The notes under the pieces are model-generated. The model was not told the DNA's origin. It ran no database searches and worked only from the letters and a program-made list of their open reading frames with translations. A stretch of 64,000 bases of DNA from Eriocheir sinensis. Lineage: Eukaryota; Arthropoda; Malacostraca; Decapoda; Varunidae. The first letter of the stretch is position 1. Each line of letters opens with the position of its first letter. Shown in pieces: positions 37,094 through 60,347 of the stretch. Both the position numbers and the translations under genes were made by a program. Where the stretch lies: NCBI RefSeq assembly GCF_024679095.1, contig NC_066549.1, positions 8,799,214-8,863,213 of the forward strand, given 5' to 3'.

Positions 37094-37390
37094 GGTAAGG
37101 TAAAGTTGGGAGCATGCGCTATCAACTGCGCGTGGTCGCAGTGCTCATCTAAGTACCATTGGGCCTTGAACCTATGGTGGGGGGTGAACCCATTAACCCT
37201 TTAAATAGGGCCAGTGCAACATCCGGGTTACCATAAATTTTCTCCCCCAGCTTTCCTCAGGTACCTATTTATCGATCATCTCGTAAGGAAAGATGAACAG
37301 CTGGGTGAGCTGCGCGCCGATACCCAGGCTGAGATTCGAACTCAGGTCCGCAGGTTCATAGTTTTCACGCTCACCACTGCACCACGGAGA
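37094..37390 (-). mobile_element. tRNA-derived SINE, family B
   Basis: Homologous over its length to 22845-23126. In sense: GTGGTGCAGTGGTGAGCG (A-box like), a B-box-like GAGTTCGAATCTC, the shared CAGCTGTTCATC and GATGTTGCACTGGCCC blocks, and a 3' end CCAACTTTACCTTACC. Confidence 0.87.
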
Positions 37391-37662
37391 TATATAATAG
37401 TGTCTGGTAAATACAGTATTCAAAGGATGAGTTATTGTAGTTGTCACGTTACGGTGCCGAGATGGTGCGTGAAGCGTCGTTCAGTTCTAATGTACTTAAC
37501 TGGTAGTTCACACGGTGAGGGTGGCTGCTGAGGTGATTGGTCTATTGAATGAAAGTCAAACTGACAGTAGAGCGAGTGTTTTTGGCAAGCAAGATAATTT
37601 GACTATTTATAATCAAAAGAGTTACCTTTTACAAGAATAAAAATGGATGGAAAAGAAGGAAT

Positions 37663-38066
<404 letters not shown>

Positions 38067-38299
38067 TAATAATAATGTAATGTGTAATGCATATAATTCC
38101 TAGGTAAATTTATAAAGGTAAAAATGAAATACGCGTATTTAAAACTTGGCAGAAGAATAATAAGACATTCTGTAGAATGCCTATAGGTGTTCTATACAAT
38201 GCCTGGGTTTCTTACAATGTCGGTAACATATACATCTTGCAGGCTTATTCATCTTCGCACTAGGAAATATTTATGGCTGGTAATCTTATATTTCTTCCT

Positions 38300-38301
<2 letters not shown>

Positions 38302-38337
<36 letters not shown>

Positions 38338-38406
38338 GCAAAGGAGACAGTCCAAGGGCACAAAAAAAGTAAACATCAACAAAAAAAGCCCGCTACTCGC
38401 TGCTCC
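38302..38406 (-). mobile_element. 3' end of LINE family J, heavily truncated
   Basis: A T run of about 33 at 38302-38334 is the A tail read from the other strand. It is followed by about 70 bp matching the family J 3' UTR (in sense, GGAGCAGCGAGTAGCGGGC and a TGCCCTTGGACTGTCTCC block). The insertion is truncated to under 80 bp of element, typical of aborted reverse transcription. Confidence 0.9.
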
Positions 38407-38898
38407 TTGGAACTGAACTCCCGCGCGGCTCGCTTCCATCACGCCAGACAGCAGCACAGGCAGCAAAACAACAGCACACGGCCCTACTGGTCCCTCATCC
38501 CGAAATACTGCTCGCTGACGCTCCCTTCACTATATTCGGCAGGGCAGGTCAACACCCTTGGCTTCCCTCGGGGCCACAAACTTCTCGTCATATACTCCTC
38601 CCACTCTGGCCGCGCCCCACAATCTCATCAAGATAATATTAAACATGACCTTTTTCGCTTGCCACAATCTATTTTGGTTCTTGAATTTATTTTAAGTTTC
38701 AATTTTTGTTTATTTATATTAGATAACTATTTTCTTATTTTTTTCTACACCCAGTCACAGTGTATTTAATTTTCTAATAAGGATCTCTATCAGTCTGATG
38801 CCTCGCTCGTCCTAAGTCTCGCCCCGAACATGAAGGGTCTGACACACCTCTCCCAAATATTATTCATCCCAACATCGGATCAGACCTGTGACCTCCAA
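38407..38898. other. unannotated DNA
   Basis: No gene recognised. Confidence 0.5.
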
Positions 38899-39100
38899 CT
38901 CGCTTATGTCATGGCTCGCTTCCTCCCCTTCTCACTCGCTTGTACCGTGGCTCGCTTCCCCCCTTCCCCTTGCTTCCCCTCCCCATCCCACTCGCTTATA
39001 CCCAGTGGCTTACTTCCCTCTCCTCCCACTCGCCTGTTCCGTGGCTTGCTTCCCTTCCACCTCTCACTCGCTTATACCCTGTAGCTTTCTCTCCTTCGAT
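38899..39100. repeat. degenerate tandem repeat, five copies of about 36-56 bp
   Basis: A core CTCGCTTRTACCRTGGCT followed by a CTTCC/C-rich part recurs at about 38899, 38935, 38991, 39029 and 39067. Copies vary in length and sequence. Confidence 0.8.
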
Positions 39101-39372
39101 CTCCCCTCTACGTCCTTCCAATAACGTTCGCGTCGTCGTAAGTTATTTTTTGTGTGCGCTTGCTTGCTCTATAGCTCTGTTGGCATATATATTTCAGCTT
39201 GTTTCTGTCGGTGTTTGGTCACTCAACAATGTTTTTAGTGTGAACGTCTGTGCCCTCGAACGACCTGGTCCTCTCCTTCAGTTATAGATAATAGAGGCGA
39301 CTTCTCGTGAATAAACCGACTGTGTGTTGTTGTAGATCTACTTGTTCCCACTTGTCTCGGCCTTTGTGTTAC

Positions 39373-39373
<1 letters not shown>

Positions 39374-39445
<72 letters not shown>
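39374..39445. repeat. (CT)~36 microsatellite
   Basis: A pure CT tract. Confidence 0.97.
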
Positions 39446-39448
<3 letters not shown>

Positions 39449-39660
39449 TGATTCATTCCAACAATTTCCTTTCTTGTCAGTAATGGACCAAGTTTTTATC
39501 ATTCTAATAATCCTTCCTCCAATTCTTTTCCTTCTCTCCCTCTTTCATATATCTCAATTATTTTTCCACTTATAGAGAAGTCTGCAGCTGAGAGCAGTAA
39601 CCTCGCAATAATTTAATTTAGACTTTTACAGCAACATTACGTGTTACGTTTGTCTCGACA

Positions 39661-39911
39661 GGGGAAGCTCTGGCCGAGGACGTGGTGGATTTAGGGCCTC
39701 TTCTGGATCCCTTGTCTCGTCTTTATCCGCACGTCCACAATTTAACGTTATTGAGGGCACTACTAGTAATCAAGATGACCTCGCTCTGTGTAATTGGTTT
39801 CACGCTGAGGGTCACCACAAACACGGCAGAGGCTCGGTGCCTCCAGTTTACCCAGTGTTGATGGAAGAGGAGGAGCAACCAAATCAAGTCTACCAATTAA
39901 CTCGTTCTTGA
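39661..39911 (+). other. possible exon of unknown function
   Basis: An acceptor-like TTTGTCTCGACAG ends at 39661. From 39663 a frame stays open for 82 codons to a TGA at 39909-39911, reading GSSGRGRGGFRASSGS at its start and a MEEEEQPNQVYQL stretch near its end. A second frame from 39661 is also open for 61 codons. I recognise no family, and the open length could be chance. Confidence 0.2.
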
Positions 39912-40534
39912 CACTGTTACTGCTGAGAGACTTCGCTGTACGTCAATAAGTTCGCTTTCCTCCTCTAAACAACATATACGATTCTCTTTTGTTCATCTGA
40001 TTCTCCTACTCTTTCGGTTAGGATATAATTACCATTTTTTAATTCTTCATATAAAAAGTTTCTACCGTTTCGTAAGTGATTACTGAATGAATTGGAGAAA
40101 CGAATCCTAATGCAACGGAACGAAGCCACGAGGAGTCAGGTTGTGATGGAAGATCGTCATAAAACAAACAAGAGGCTTTCATATATTTACTCTCATATAA
40201 CAGTGTCAGTCTTAATGAAAGCCTCTCTCTCTGCCTCATCCACTCCCCTTTAGTGAAGCAGAGCAGCGCGTGGCCTCCAGAAATCTCCAAATCTTCCCCT
40301 TATAAAGCCCCGGTGTCAAGTGTGCGACCGCTATTGTTTATCCTGCGGGGTTGTTTCACTCCAGCTTCTTTATGACTCCTGGATATTCACGTTCCTGAAT
40401 TCGGTCAAGAGCACTCAATTTCACGGATGACGACTTAAATTAACCGCACGGCTCATCCCGGCTCGGCCCTCCACCCCGCCCGCACATCACCATCACCAGC
40501 GAGGGAAATAACCATCAGCACTCCTAACAAACGG

Positions 40535-40536
<2 letters not shown>

Positions 40537-40601
<65 letters not shown>

Positions 40602-40775
40602 GAAATATAAGAAAATGAAAGGAATAAGCACTTAACTAGCAAATACATTAGGGGGGAGAGAGAGAGAGAGAGAGAGAGTAGAAAATGAAACGAATAAACA
40701 ATTAGGAGACAAAGAAAGAATGTAAATTTAAGAAAATGAAACGGACAAACGCTTAACCAACAAACACATTACCTC
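40537..40775. repeat. diverged tandem repeats with embedded (GA)n
   Basis: A motif TAAGAAAATGAAAGGAATAA... with a following ACTTAACTAGCAAATACATTA block lies at about 40606-40651. A partial copy is at 40680-40714 and a fuller one at 40728-40772. The first two are each preceded by a GA tract (40537-40599 and 40655-40678). Confidence 0.85.
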
Positions 40776-40983
40776 TGTCTGTCCTCGGCACCTCCCCGTC
40801 TGGTGGCGTCGATCAAAATGCTGCTGGTTAGGGTTCGCGGTCTCACAGTGTGGCGATACGAAGCGGTTAGGGGCAGTGAAACACGATTTTCATGGATGGC
40901 GCTGACAAGCTGGTCACTGCGGGACCAATCTAATCTCTATGAGCTATTTCCTCCTTACTTTCTGCTGTAATGGAAACTTGACA

Positions 40984-41684
40984 ACCTTGAAGGGTAATTG
41001 TGGAGAGTCACTCCGCGCCTCCAAAATACGATATTACGCCTCCATATTAAAGTTAAGGGACGAAATACATGTCCCTCAACCATAATATGAAGGCGCAAGT
41101 ACTTAAAAATAAATGGCTAATCCCCTTCCCTAACGATCTTGGGGAGCCGTGGGAAATCTTTTTTTTTTTGGGTGGGGGAGCATTTAAACTACCCCAACCG
41201 AACTTTACATAACCTAACCTCTAAACGGGGGGGGCCTCACCCCCCTCGACCCCCCTCCTAACCAGAGGGGGGCACAGCCCCCCCTGAACCTCCCCCACAT
41301 AACGCCTTCCGCTTATGAACGTAAACAGATACAATCACTTATTGGCATCCATCAAAATGGCGCTGCCCCACAGCGCCGCCATCGGGGGATTTATTTAGAA
41401 AATATATATTATCGCCGTCAGTAGAGCACAGAAACGCTTCATTTCAGGTAGACAGAATCATTCCATTACCTGCTTTTACCCCACAATTCTGGTCTTCATA
41501 GCCCTCCCCGCTACCAGGTGTTTTAAGTTTGTTGAAGTGGAGAGAAGTAATATCGCAGTTTATGTTTGATGCGTCGCTAAAACTAGAGAAGTACAACAGT
41601 ATGTGAGACCTTGGAAAGGTTACTATTCTCGTAGGGGCAATATTGCAGGCGCGTAGTGACTCTCCATAATTACCCCTTGAAGGT
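40984..41684. mobile_element. 700-bp element with ~40-bp terminal inverted repeats
   Basis: 40984-41022 (ACCTTGAAGGGTAATTGTGG..., GAGAGTCACTCCGCGCCT) is mirrored by 41646-41684 as a reverse complement with about five differences. Inside, imperfect 26-bp arms at 41036-41061 and 41071-41096 form a hairpin. A G/C-run segment at 41226-41300 holds inverted G and C tracts. There is no coding capacity. The target duplication is unclear, so the superfamily is not assigned; it behaves like a non-autonomous DNA transposon. Confidence 0.82.
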
Positions 41685-41831
41685 GCCTGTCATTTACTTT
41701 AGTCACCCCAATATCGGCCTCCATCCTTGACTTAGGCAGAGCAATGCAATGAACGAAACAGATCTCGAGCGACTCACCGAACCTCTCCTCGACTCTACAA
41801 ACAACCCCTACTTACCTACCACCAGTTCAGT

Positions 41832-41835
<4 letters not shown>

Positions 41836-41874
<39 letters not shown>
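41836..41874. repeat. (CA)~19 microsatellite at a SINE 5' edge
   Basis: A pure CA tract that abuts the SINE head. Confidence 0.96.
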
Positions 41875-41876
<2 letters not shown>

Positions 41877-42133
41877 CGGTAGCTCAATCGGTAGAGCGCT
41901 GCGCTGCAAGGCTTCTCGGCCAAACAGGCGGCGGTTCGAGCCCGAGCCCCGCTCAGGCCGGATTCTTTCCGTTGACTAGGAGTGGTTACTGTCCCCCCTT
42001 GAGCAAGGGGTGTGGGGTGTGTGATGTGTGAGGTCCTGGCAGTATCCAGAGATTGACGATAATAAGCACTTGCTCACGTCGGGAGGGTACCTGCTGGCGA
42101 AAGCGAGTCCAACTCGTGATCAGGCCGTGGTGA

Positions 42134-42137
<4 letters not shown>
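41875..42137 (+). mobile_element. tRNA-derived SINE, family C
   Basis: The head TAGCTCAATCGGTAGAGCG is an A box and GGTTCGAGCCC a B box, separated as in a tRNA. The intervening sequence is too long and does not fold as a canonical tRNA, and there is a body of about 190 bp downstream. The 3' end GTGGTGAATTA is shared with 44848-45120, and a CA tract follows. Confidence 0.9.

Positions 42138-42170
<33 letters not shown>
42138..42170. repeat. (CA)~16 microsatellite at a SINE 3' end
   Basis: A CA tract directly after GGTGAATTA. Confidence 0.96.
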
Positions 42171-42173
<3 letters not shown>

Positions 42174-43536
42174 TAATGCATTAGAAAACTGCCGTGTTTC
42201 ATGATGAGCGTGATCACCTCCCACGCAGATACAAGGTACATTAGATAAAGAATAACAAGACAAATTAACTTAGTTGTATATTTTTCGGTACAAAACACAT
42301 ACATGGGCAGAGACGCTGATTTATAAAAAAAATATATATACAAAAATGATGTTTAAGAGTAAAAGTCTGGGAACACGGATAACGCAGACGATGTGTGTTC
42401 ATCTAGCGTCCGTCTATATAAAGTCTTAGCAGTGGGCGCAGGAAGCAGGTAAAGGGAGGGACGGAGCTATCACAGCCTAAGCGGCAAGACTTCGTCCCGT
42501 GAAGGGCTGGGGCCTCGTGGTTGACAGGGCATGGGCGTGAGAGGGGAAGCAGCTGGGCATTACTCCATGCTTCTGCCTTTTGTTTTAGAACCTACACAAA
42601 TAGTACATGTTTTCCCCTCCACTGGTGGTACTTATCATACTGTTTTTATTTATTTACTGCCATCATTCTGAAACACATATTTCTTGGAGGAAGATTTATA
42701 TAATTTGTACTTGACATGTTACTGGAGAAATAACTCCATTCACACAATTCATACTCTTCAGGTAGCATTCATCACATCCTTAAAAAAAATATCATCCTAA
42801 ATTTGCAGCTGAAAGAGCCTGAAACCTCAAGCGATACACTTTGCAGGTTATTTTCCTTGCCATGATATATAAAAGTTTCCGATTTGGTGCACCGTCGAAC
42901 ATAGGCTGCTTGACACCCTCCCCGTCGGCAGTATAACGCGATACAATGCAAAGTAATTAAACAATGGATGCAATGGACACGTGACAGGTTACATAGAAAA
43001 AGGCAGCTTTCAGCACCACTGGCTGAGCCACTGAGAGCCAGCACTTGCCATCACAGTCGCCCGGTGTGCAGTGTGCATTGTTTGTTCCTCTCTCCGGCCA
43101 GACATCTACACCAAGCGACCATGACGATGCAGGGAAACATTGTTGTGATGCCTCGGGGGCTTAATTAAGCTGTTCAGGGCCGGCTCCTTACTTGGACGAC
43201 AGACATAGGCCGGGCAACTCGTGACGACGAATCAGGCGCACGGCGGTGGTACATTTCCTCAAGGCTACAATTTGGTACGAGACAACCGAATGCATTACCA
43301 CGCTGTTACCTTTCATCGTGTGTTTGGAATTCTTGTAATGGAAAATACATGGCCGCCGTAATGGGCGGAAAAAGGAACATATATAAAAAAAAGATGTAAT
43401 GTTCATCTGTAATGTTGTTGTAATTGTAACACAAATTTGCAATAATTTTGGTAAAGTAGCCCACCGTCCACAGCTTTAGGCATTACACTGCTCCGCTTCT
43501 GCAAAGGAAAAAAGGAAAATATAATAAAGAGCAGAA
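42171..43536. other. 1.4 kb without recognised genes
   Basis: No gene or repeat family recognised. Confidence 0.55.

Positions 43537-44473
<937 letters not shown>

Positions 44474-44545
<72 letters not shown>
44474..44545. repeat. (CA)~35 microsatellite
   Basis: A CA tract ending directly at the SINE head. Confidence 0.97.
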
Positions 44546-44548
<3 letters not shown>

Positions 44549-44844
44549 GCTGAGTGGTCAGCGTGCTGACGCGGCTTTCACGAAGACGTAGGTTGGAGTC
44601 CCGCCCGCCGCGATAATGTTTCAGTCATGGCGGAGTGGCTTAGGGCTACCCAATGCTGTCCTGAAGACCACCTATCAACCCAGACAAAAAGAGGATCAAA
44701 GATGAGCTCCAAGAGGTAGCATGAGCCAGGCAAGATGGCGCCATTGTAAACACTTGTCTGTGCCACAACGGCTGGGGCCAACCACTAGGCTTCACCAAGA
44801 AAGCCTACCAGCGCCATAGGCCAAACGTAAAAAAAAATAAAAAA
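44546..44844 (+). mobile_element. tRNA-derived SINE, family A, full length
   Basis: The A box TAGCTGAGTGG lies at the very start, with a B-box-like GGTTGGAGTCC about 45 bp on. The family body follows (TCAGTCATGGCGGAGTGGC; CTGTCCTGAAGACCACC; GTAGCATGAGCCAGGCAAG). The end GCCTACCAGCGCCATAGGCC plus an AAACGT joint leads into an A-rich tail at 44829-44844. Confidence 0.92.
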
Positions 44845-44847
44845 CTA

Positions 44848-46086
<1,239 letters not shown>

Positions 46087-46161
<75 letters not shown>
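46087..46161. repeat. (GT)~37 microsatellite
   Basis: A pure GT tract. Confidence 0.97.
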
Positions 46162-46227
46162 AAAAGACTGTCTTACCTGTCTTGCTATCACGAGGATGAT
46201 GGCACGGCACACCTTCCCCGGCTAGTG

Positions 46228-46500
46228 TCATCTCGTCCATCTATCAACTATGTGACTGTGCTACGTATATAAAACTAAGTAAACTCATCCTAAATTACTG
46301 CACTCCAAACCAAACTCAACGTATAAGCAACTCGGCATTATACAATTATTGCTGACTAGAGACCAAAACAGGTTGGCTTATTGGGCTCGTCCATCTTTCA
46401 ACTCTGTGGTTGTGCTACGTGTATAACATCAAAGGAAGCGACATTCTTAAAACATTGCACTTAAATATAAACTAAAATACATGTAAAAGCTACTCTACGA
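46228..46500. repeat. diverged direct duplication of about 110 bp
   Basis: 46228-46330 and 46385-46497 share CTCGTCCATCTWTCAACT, a TGTGCTACGTRTATAA block and later TAAGCAACT/AAAAGCTACT. The copies are about 155 bp apart. Confidence 0.75.
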
Positions 46501-46562
46501 AACGCGAGACAGACGAAGCCGAGGTCAGGTGTTAGACCCAATACAGCTCACGAGTTGCTCAC

Positions 46563-55542
<8,980 letters not shown>

Positions 55543-55682
55543 CTGTGGAGGGAAAGCGGTGGATCAGACCTCGCACAGGACACCGCCATGCTTCGTGCTA
55601 GACACTCCGGAGGCAGATGAGAGAAAACAATGAGTGGAATAGAAGCACTACCTGGTGTTATGAAATAGTACATTCCCCGCAC

Positions 55683-55816
55683 ACTCTTTCAGGAGGGGAG
55701 TAACAAGACACCTCTCCAACCGAAAGTGACCCTCCCCTTTGGCCACCCCAGCTGTTCTCAGGAGCAGGGCTTAGTGGGCTATATTTTTTTTGCTCTTAAG
55801 CTGCTTCCTATAATGT

Positions 55817-55820
<4 letters not shown>
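55683..55820 (+). mobile_element. 3' end of LINE family J, truncated
   Basis: It matches the end of the copy at 18790-20836: the codons of the last frame (CTCTTTCAGGAGGGGAGTAAC) in interrupted form, then GGAGCAGGGCTTAGTGGGC, a TTAAGCTGCTTCC block and a short AATGTAAAA tail. The tail continues as (CA)n. It lies just upstream of coding exon 1 of the chitin-binding gene, probably in its 5' intron. Confidence 0.88.

Positions 55821-55862
<42 letters not shown>
55821..55862. repeat. (CA)~21 at a LINE tail
   Basis: A CA tract growing directly from the AAAA of the LINE 3' end. Confidence 0.96.
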
Positions 55863-55863
<1 letters not shown>

Positions 55864-56146
55864 GCATATATATCACTACAAACACTACGCTGGCCAACTA
55901 AATGTACATGGCGTAAATATTAACACAGCCTTCAATCATTGTTAATGAGTGTCATGGTCATAGATAATCCAATCCCATGTTTTCATTGAAATCAAAACGT
56001 TGTGATATTTTTTACCCAAGCCAACAGACAACAAAATTATAACGGTTGCTATGTATAAAACTGAAAATTAAATGTAGATGATCATGAAAATAGAAAATAA
56101 TAGTAAATTTACATAAAGCATAAGCTAAAATGGTAACATATATATG

Positions 56147-56152
<6 letters not shown>
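55863..56152. other. unannotated AT-rich DNA
   Basis: Nothing recognised. It may belong to the 5' intron or promoter region of the chitin-binding gene. Confidence 0.45.
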
Positions 56153-56220
<68 letters not shown>

Positions 56221-56252
56221 AATACATAAGTAAATATATATACAAATAAACT

Positions 56253-56297
<45 letters not shown>
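56153..56297. repeat. (TA)~32 and (CA)~22
   Basis: TA at 56153-56217, a short AT-rich spacer, then CA at 56254-56297. Confidence 0.96.
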
Positions 56298-56300
<3 letters not shown>

Positions 56301-56510
56301 ACTGAGGCTAATACGCCACGCACGCAGACCAAGTGGGTTAATGAAATATATTACGCGGAGGAACTTAATTCCTGGGACGCGTGTAAAGGCGTGGCGGGAT
56401 TTCATTTCCAGCTCGGGTGAAAACAGCAGTAAGTGCCGTTATGTGCTCCTTTCAACTTGTATTTTGATTGCTTTCATTTACCTGAGAACCATTAACGATA
56501 TTTACAAAGA

Positions 56511-56514
<4 letters not shown>

Positions 56515-56571
<57 letters not shown>
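56515..56571. repeat. (CT)~28 microsatellite
   Basis: A pure CT tract. Confidence 0.97.
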
Positions 56572-56574
<3 letters not shown>

Positions 56575-56687
56575 CCTTCCCTATCCACAGTCCACGGTAG
56601 CAGTACTAAAATCCATCTCCATTATCAAAAGGGAGCACACACAAAAGAGGTCAACGGCCCCGCGAGCGACGACGAGACAAGGCGGCT

Positions 56688-56748
56688 GGGGCGGGGCGGG
56701 GCGGGGCGAGGACCATCACCCTCCCCCCACCCCCCCCTCCCCCCTCCC
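56688..56748. other. G-run / C-run segment, G-quadruplex candidate
   Basis: Four GGGG runs spaced by single C at 56688-56707 on the plus strand, followed at 56719-56748 by C runs (CCCTCCCCCC...). Each strand therefore carries four or more G runs within about 60 bp. Confidence 0.8.
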
Positions 56749-57007
56749 GCGCCTCGCAGGTTCCCGGATGCGACCATTAGGAACATTCATAGAAACCAGG
56801 CGGAGATAAGACCTGGAAACATTAGTCTTTTTTATGCGGTATGTAATGGCGGCCTCGACTCTGCTTCTGCTTCGTGTCACCATCGGGGAAGTGTTTTATT
56901 TGGTTGTCAAGACTGTCTTCATCACGAGCCGACGATCCAGTGTTGCGTTGGGCGATTTTGAAGTAAAGAAAGTTAAAAAGCAAAAAGGAACGCATGTGTA
57001 AGGACCA

Positions 57008-57044
57008 AACACACACACACACACACACATACACACACACACAC
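57008..57044. repeat. (CA)~18 microsatellite
   Basis: A CA tract with one TA interruption. Confidence 0.95.
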
Positions 57045-57230
57045 GCCAGGTATTCGGCCTTGCAAGGTAGTGAGTGAGCAGCGCCTACAGGTGAACACGA
57101 AATTCTTCAGGTGTAATTAGAAGAAATTTACGGATCCGTGTCTCTCTGTTTATGTTGCTGAGGAGAGAGATATTGTCCTAGCTTTAGAATTATGGGAGAA
57201 GCTCTGTCTGCCAGCCCGTTTGTGCCTATG

Positions 57231-57348
<118 letters not shown>

Positions 57349-57796
57349 CCATTAAGAGAAAACAAGATGAAGATTATTCAAACAATTTCTGGGGGAAGGA
57401 AAACAATCTGGAATGAACGTGAAAAAAAATCCATGGCCCCATTTCTCTTGCGTTCCTCCACTTGTGCCTACTCTCTATCTCCCTCTTTCCGCGCGCTAAC
57501 TGACCGTAACTGTTTCCATTGGGGCCGTAAACTGAAGACGTTAACAGGCGCCCACATCAACGTTCATTCCGCTAACCGATGCAGCAGTCCCTCCTATCAC
57601 CGGCAACGACCACTAACAGTCGCCCTCCGTCATGCCCACTCCCTAACAGCCATACCCGACAAGCTGATTCCTCTCCGCCACTCGCTACACCCCGCGGAAA
57701 GGAAGACGAGGTGGCCCCCTTTATCCTACTCGCCGTGAGATTAAAATAGAACTGTGGGGGGATCGAAGTCACTCGCATGGAAAAAAATTGGGCCAG

Positions 57797-57866
57797 AGCG
57801 TTAACAGTAATAATGTTGTAATATATCTTCAACCGGGGTCTGTCAGCTCGTTGGCCGCCGACAAGT
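57797..57866. repeat. dispersed repeat, copy 1
   Basis: About 65 bp, from GCGTTAACAGTAATAATG to GTCAGCTCGTTGGCCGCCG, shared nearly identically with 60282-60347. No known family assigned. Within the same neighbourhood, CTACTCGCCGTGRSATTAAAA also occurs twice, near 57724 and 57909. Confidence 0.85.
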
Positions 57867-58016
57867 ACTGTTTTGGACATGTTAAGCAATCTGCAACTCC
57901 CTCTCTTCTGCCTCTCTACTCGCCGTGGCATTAAAATTGAACTAGACGGAAAAAGTTGGGTTAAAGAGAAGAAAGTTATGTCTGTTTTGGTGTCTTTCAA
58001 ACTTTTGGGACATGTA

Positions 58017-58054
58017 AACCTACCGGCGCTATAGCCAAAACGTAAAAAAAAAAA
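58017..58054 (+). mobile_element. 3' end fragment of SINE family A
   Basis: ACCTACCGGCGCTATAGCC followed by AAAACGT and an A run: only the last 25 bp of the SINE plus its tail. Confidence 0.7.
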
Positions 58055-58059
58055 GCTAT

Positions 58060-58475
58060 CTACGAATCCCTCTCTCCTATCTTCTTCCTCCTTTATGCTT
58101 TAGTGTTATCCTGTTATTTTCAGTCTTCCTCATCGTTGAAGTAACAAAGGAAATGGCAGCGATGAAGAGCTCAAAGCAAGGCACTCCACGCATCTCTTTA
58201 TCCGGCCTTCCGTGATTTCCTGTTATTGCCTCTGTAAGCCATCAACACATCCCTCTCTTTTGTCCTCTGCCTCCTTTCTGCTTTAGTGATGCCCTGTTAT
58301 TGGTACTCTTCCTCACCGCTGAAGTAACAAAGGAAATAGCTACCTTAAATGAGAACAAAGTCATGGCAGTTTTCGTCTTTCAAACAAGGCGCATTACTTC
58401 CTCGTGGCGTTTAAATCATAACACCATGCATTTCCTTATCCTGCCTTCCGTGATTTCCTGTCATCGCCTCAGCCT
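58060..58475. repeat. diverged direct duplication, about 180-220 bp
   Basis: 58060-58235 and 58248-58475 align in three blocks: CTGCTTTAGTGATGCCCTG-like; TGAAGTAACAAAGGAAATRG; and CCTTCCGTGATTTCCTGTYAT. The second copy carries an extra insertion of about 50 bp. Confidence 0.82.
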
Positions 58476-58839
58476 CACCCTTGCCTTGGCCTTTCCACTC
58501 TTTGAAGGCCTTGCCCCTGCTCTTCCTGGTCATCGCACAAGAGGTCACCGGAGACAGCGTGGTGGACCGGCTGGCACAAACATCCATGTCCCTCTCATAA
58601 AATAAACACAAAATTCTGGTTTAATATGTGGCCGTAATGACAGGTAATTATCCACAACTCCCAGTCATAATTATAATCGAGAGGGTAGTTTACAACATTT
58701 ATAAAATCCGACGCACAGCAAAATATTATGTTCATGGAGTATAAATTCCTGGGCAAAGACATTACCGGTTACACGCGCACTAAAAACAAAACCACTGGAA
58801 TATAAAGATTATTAGCTTATGTTAACACGGGTGGGGTGG

Positions 58840-58841
<2 letters not shown>

Positions 58842-58927
<86 letters not shown>
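58842..58927. repeat. (GA)~43 microsatellite
   Basis: A pure GA tract. Confidence 0.97.
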
Positions 58928-58930
<3 letters not shown>

Positions 58931-59020
58931 CATATGCAAACTAAGATAAAGCTGTCCGCTATGATCAGATTCTGAGGACAGGAGAATAAAACTTGTCTTT
59001 GCGAGCTGACAGAGTGGAAG

Positions 59021-59021
<1 letters not shown>

Positions 59022-59055
<34 letters not shown>

Positions 59056-59079
59056 CACCACCACCACCACCACCACCAT
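59022..59079. repeat. (CA)~18-(CCA)~7
   Basis: A CA tract followed by CCA triplets. Confidence 0.96.
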
Positions 59080-60269
<1,190 letters not shown>

Positions 60270-60281
60270 CTTTCCCGCCTC

Positions 60282-60347
60282 AGCGTTAACAGTAATAATG
60301 CCATAATATATCCTCAACCGGGGTCTGTCAGCTCGTTGGCCGCCGTC
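60282..60347. repeat. dispersed repeat, copy 2
   Basis: Nearly identical to 57797-57866 over about 65 bp. It begins just after the TC tract. Confidence 0.85.

Noticed and set aside
41208..41225. AACCTAACCT as an arthropod telomere repeat
   Set aside because: Only about two imperfect units are present, inside a transposon-like element. Not a telomeric array.
41875..41952. A tRNA gene with A and B boxes
   Set aside because: The segment between the boxes is too long and does not give a proper anticodon arm. The body and terminus are shared with 44848-45120, so it is a SINE head.
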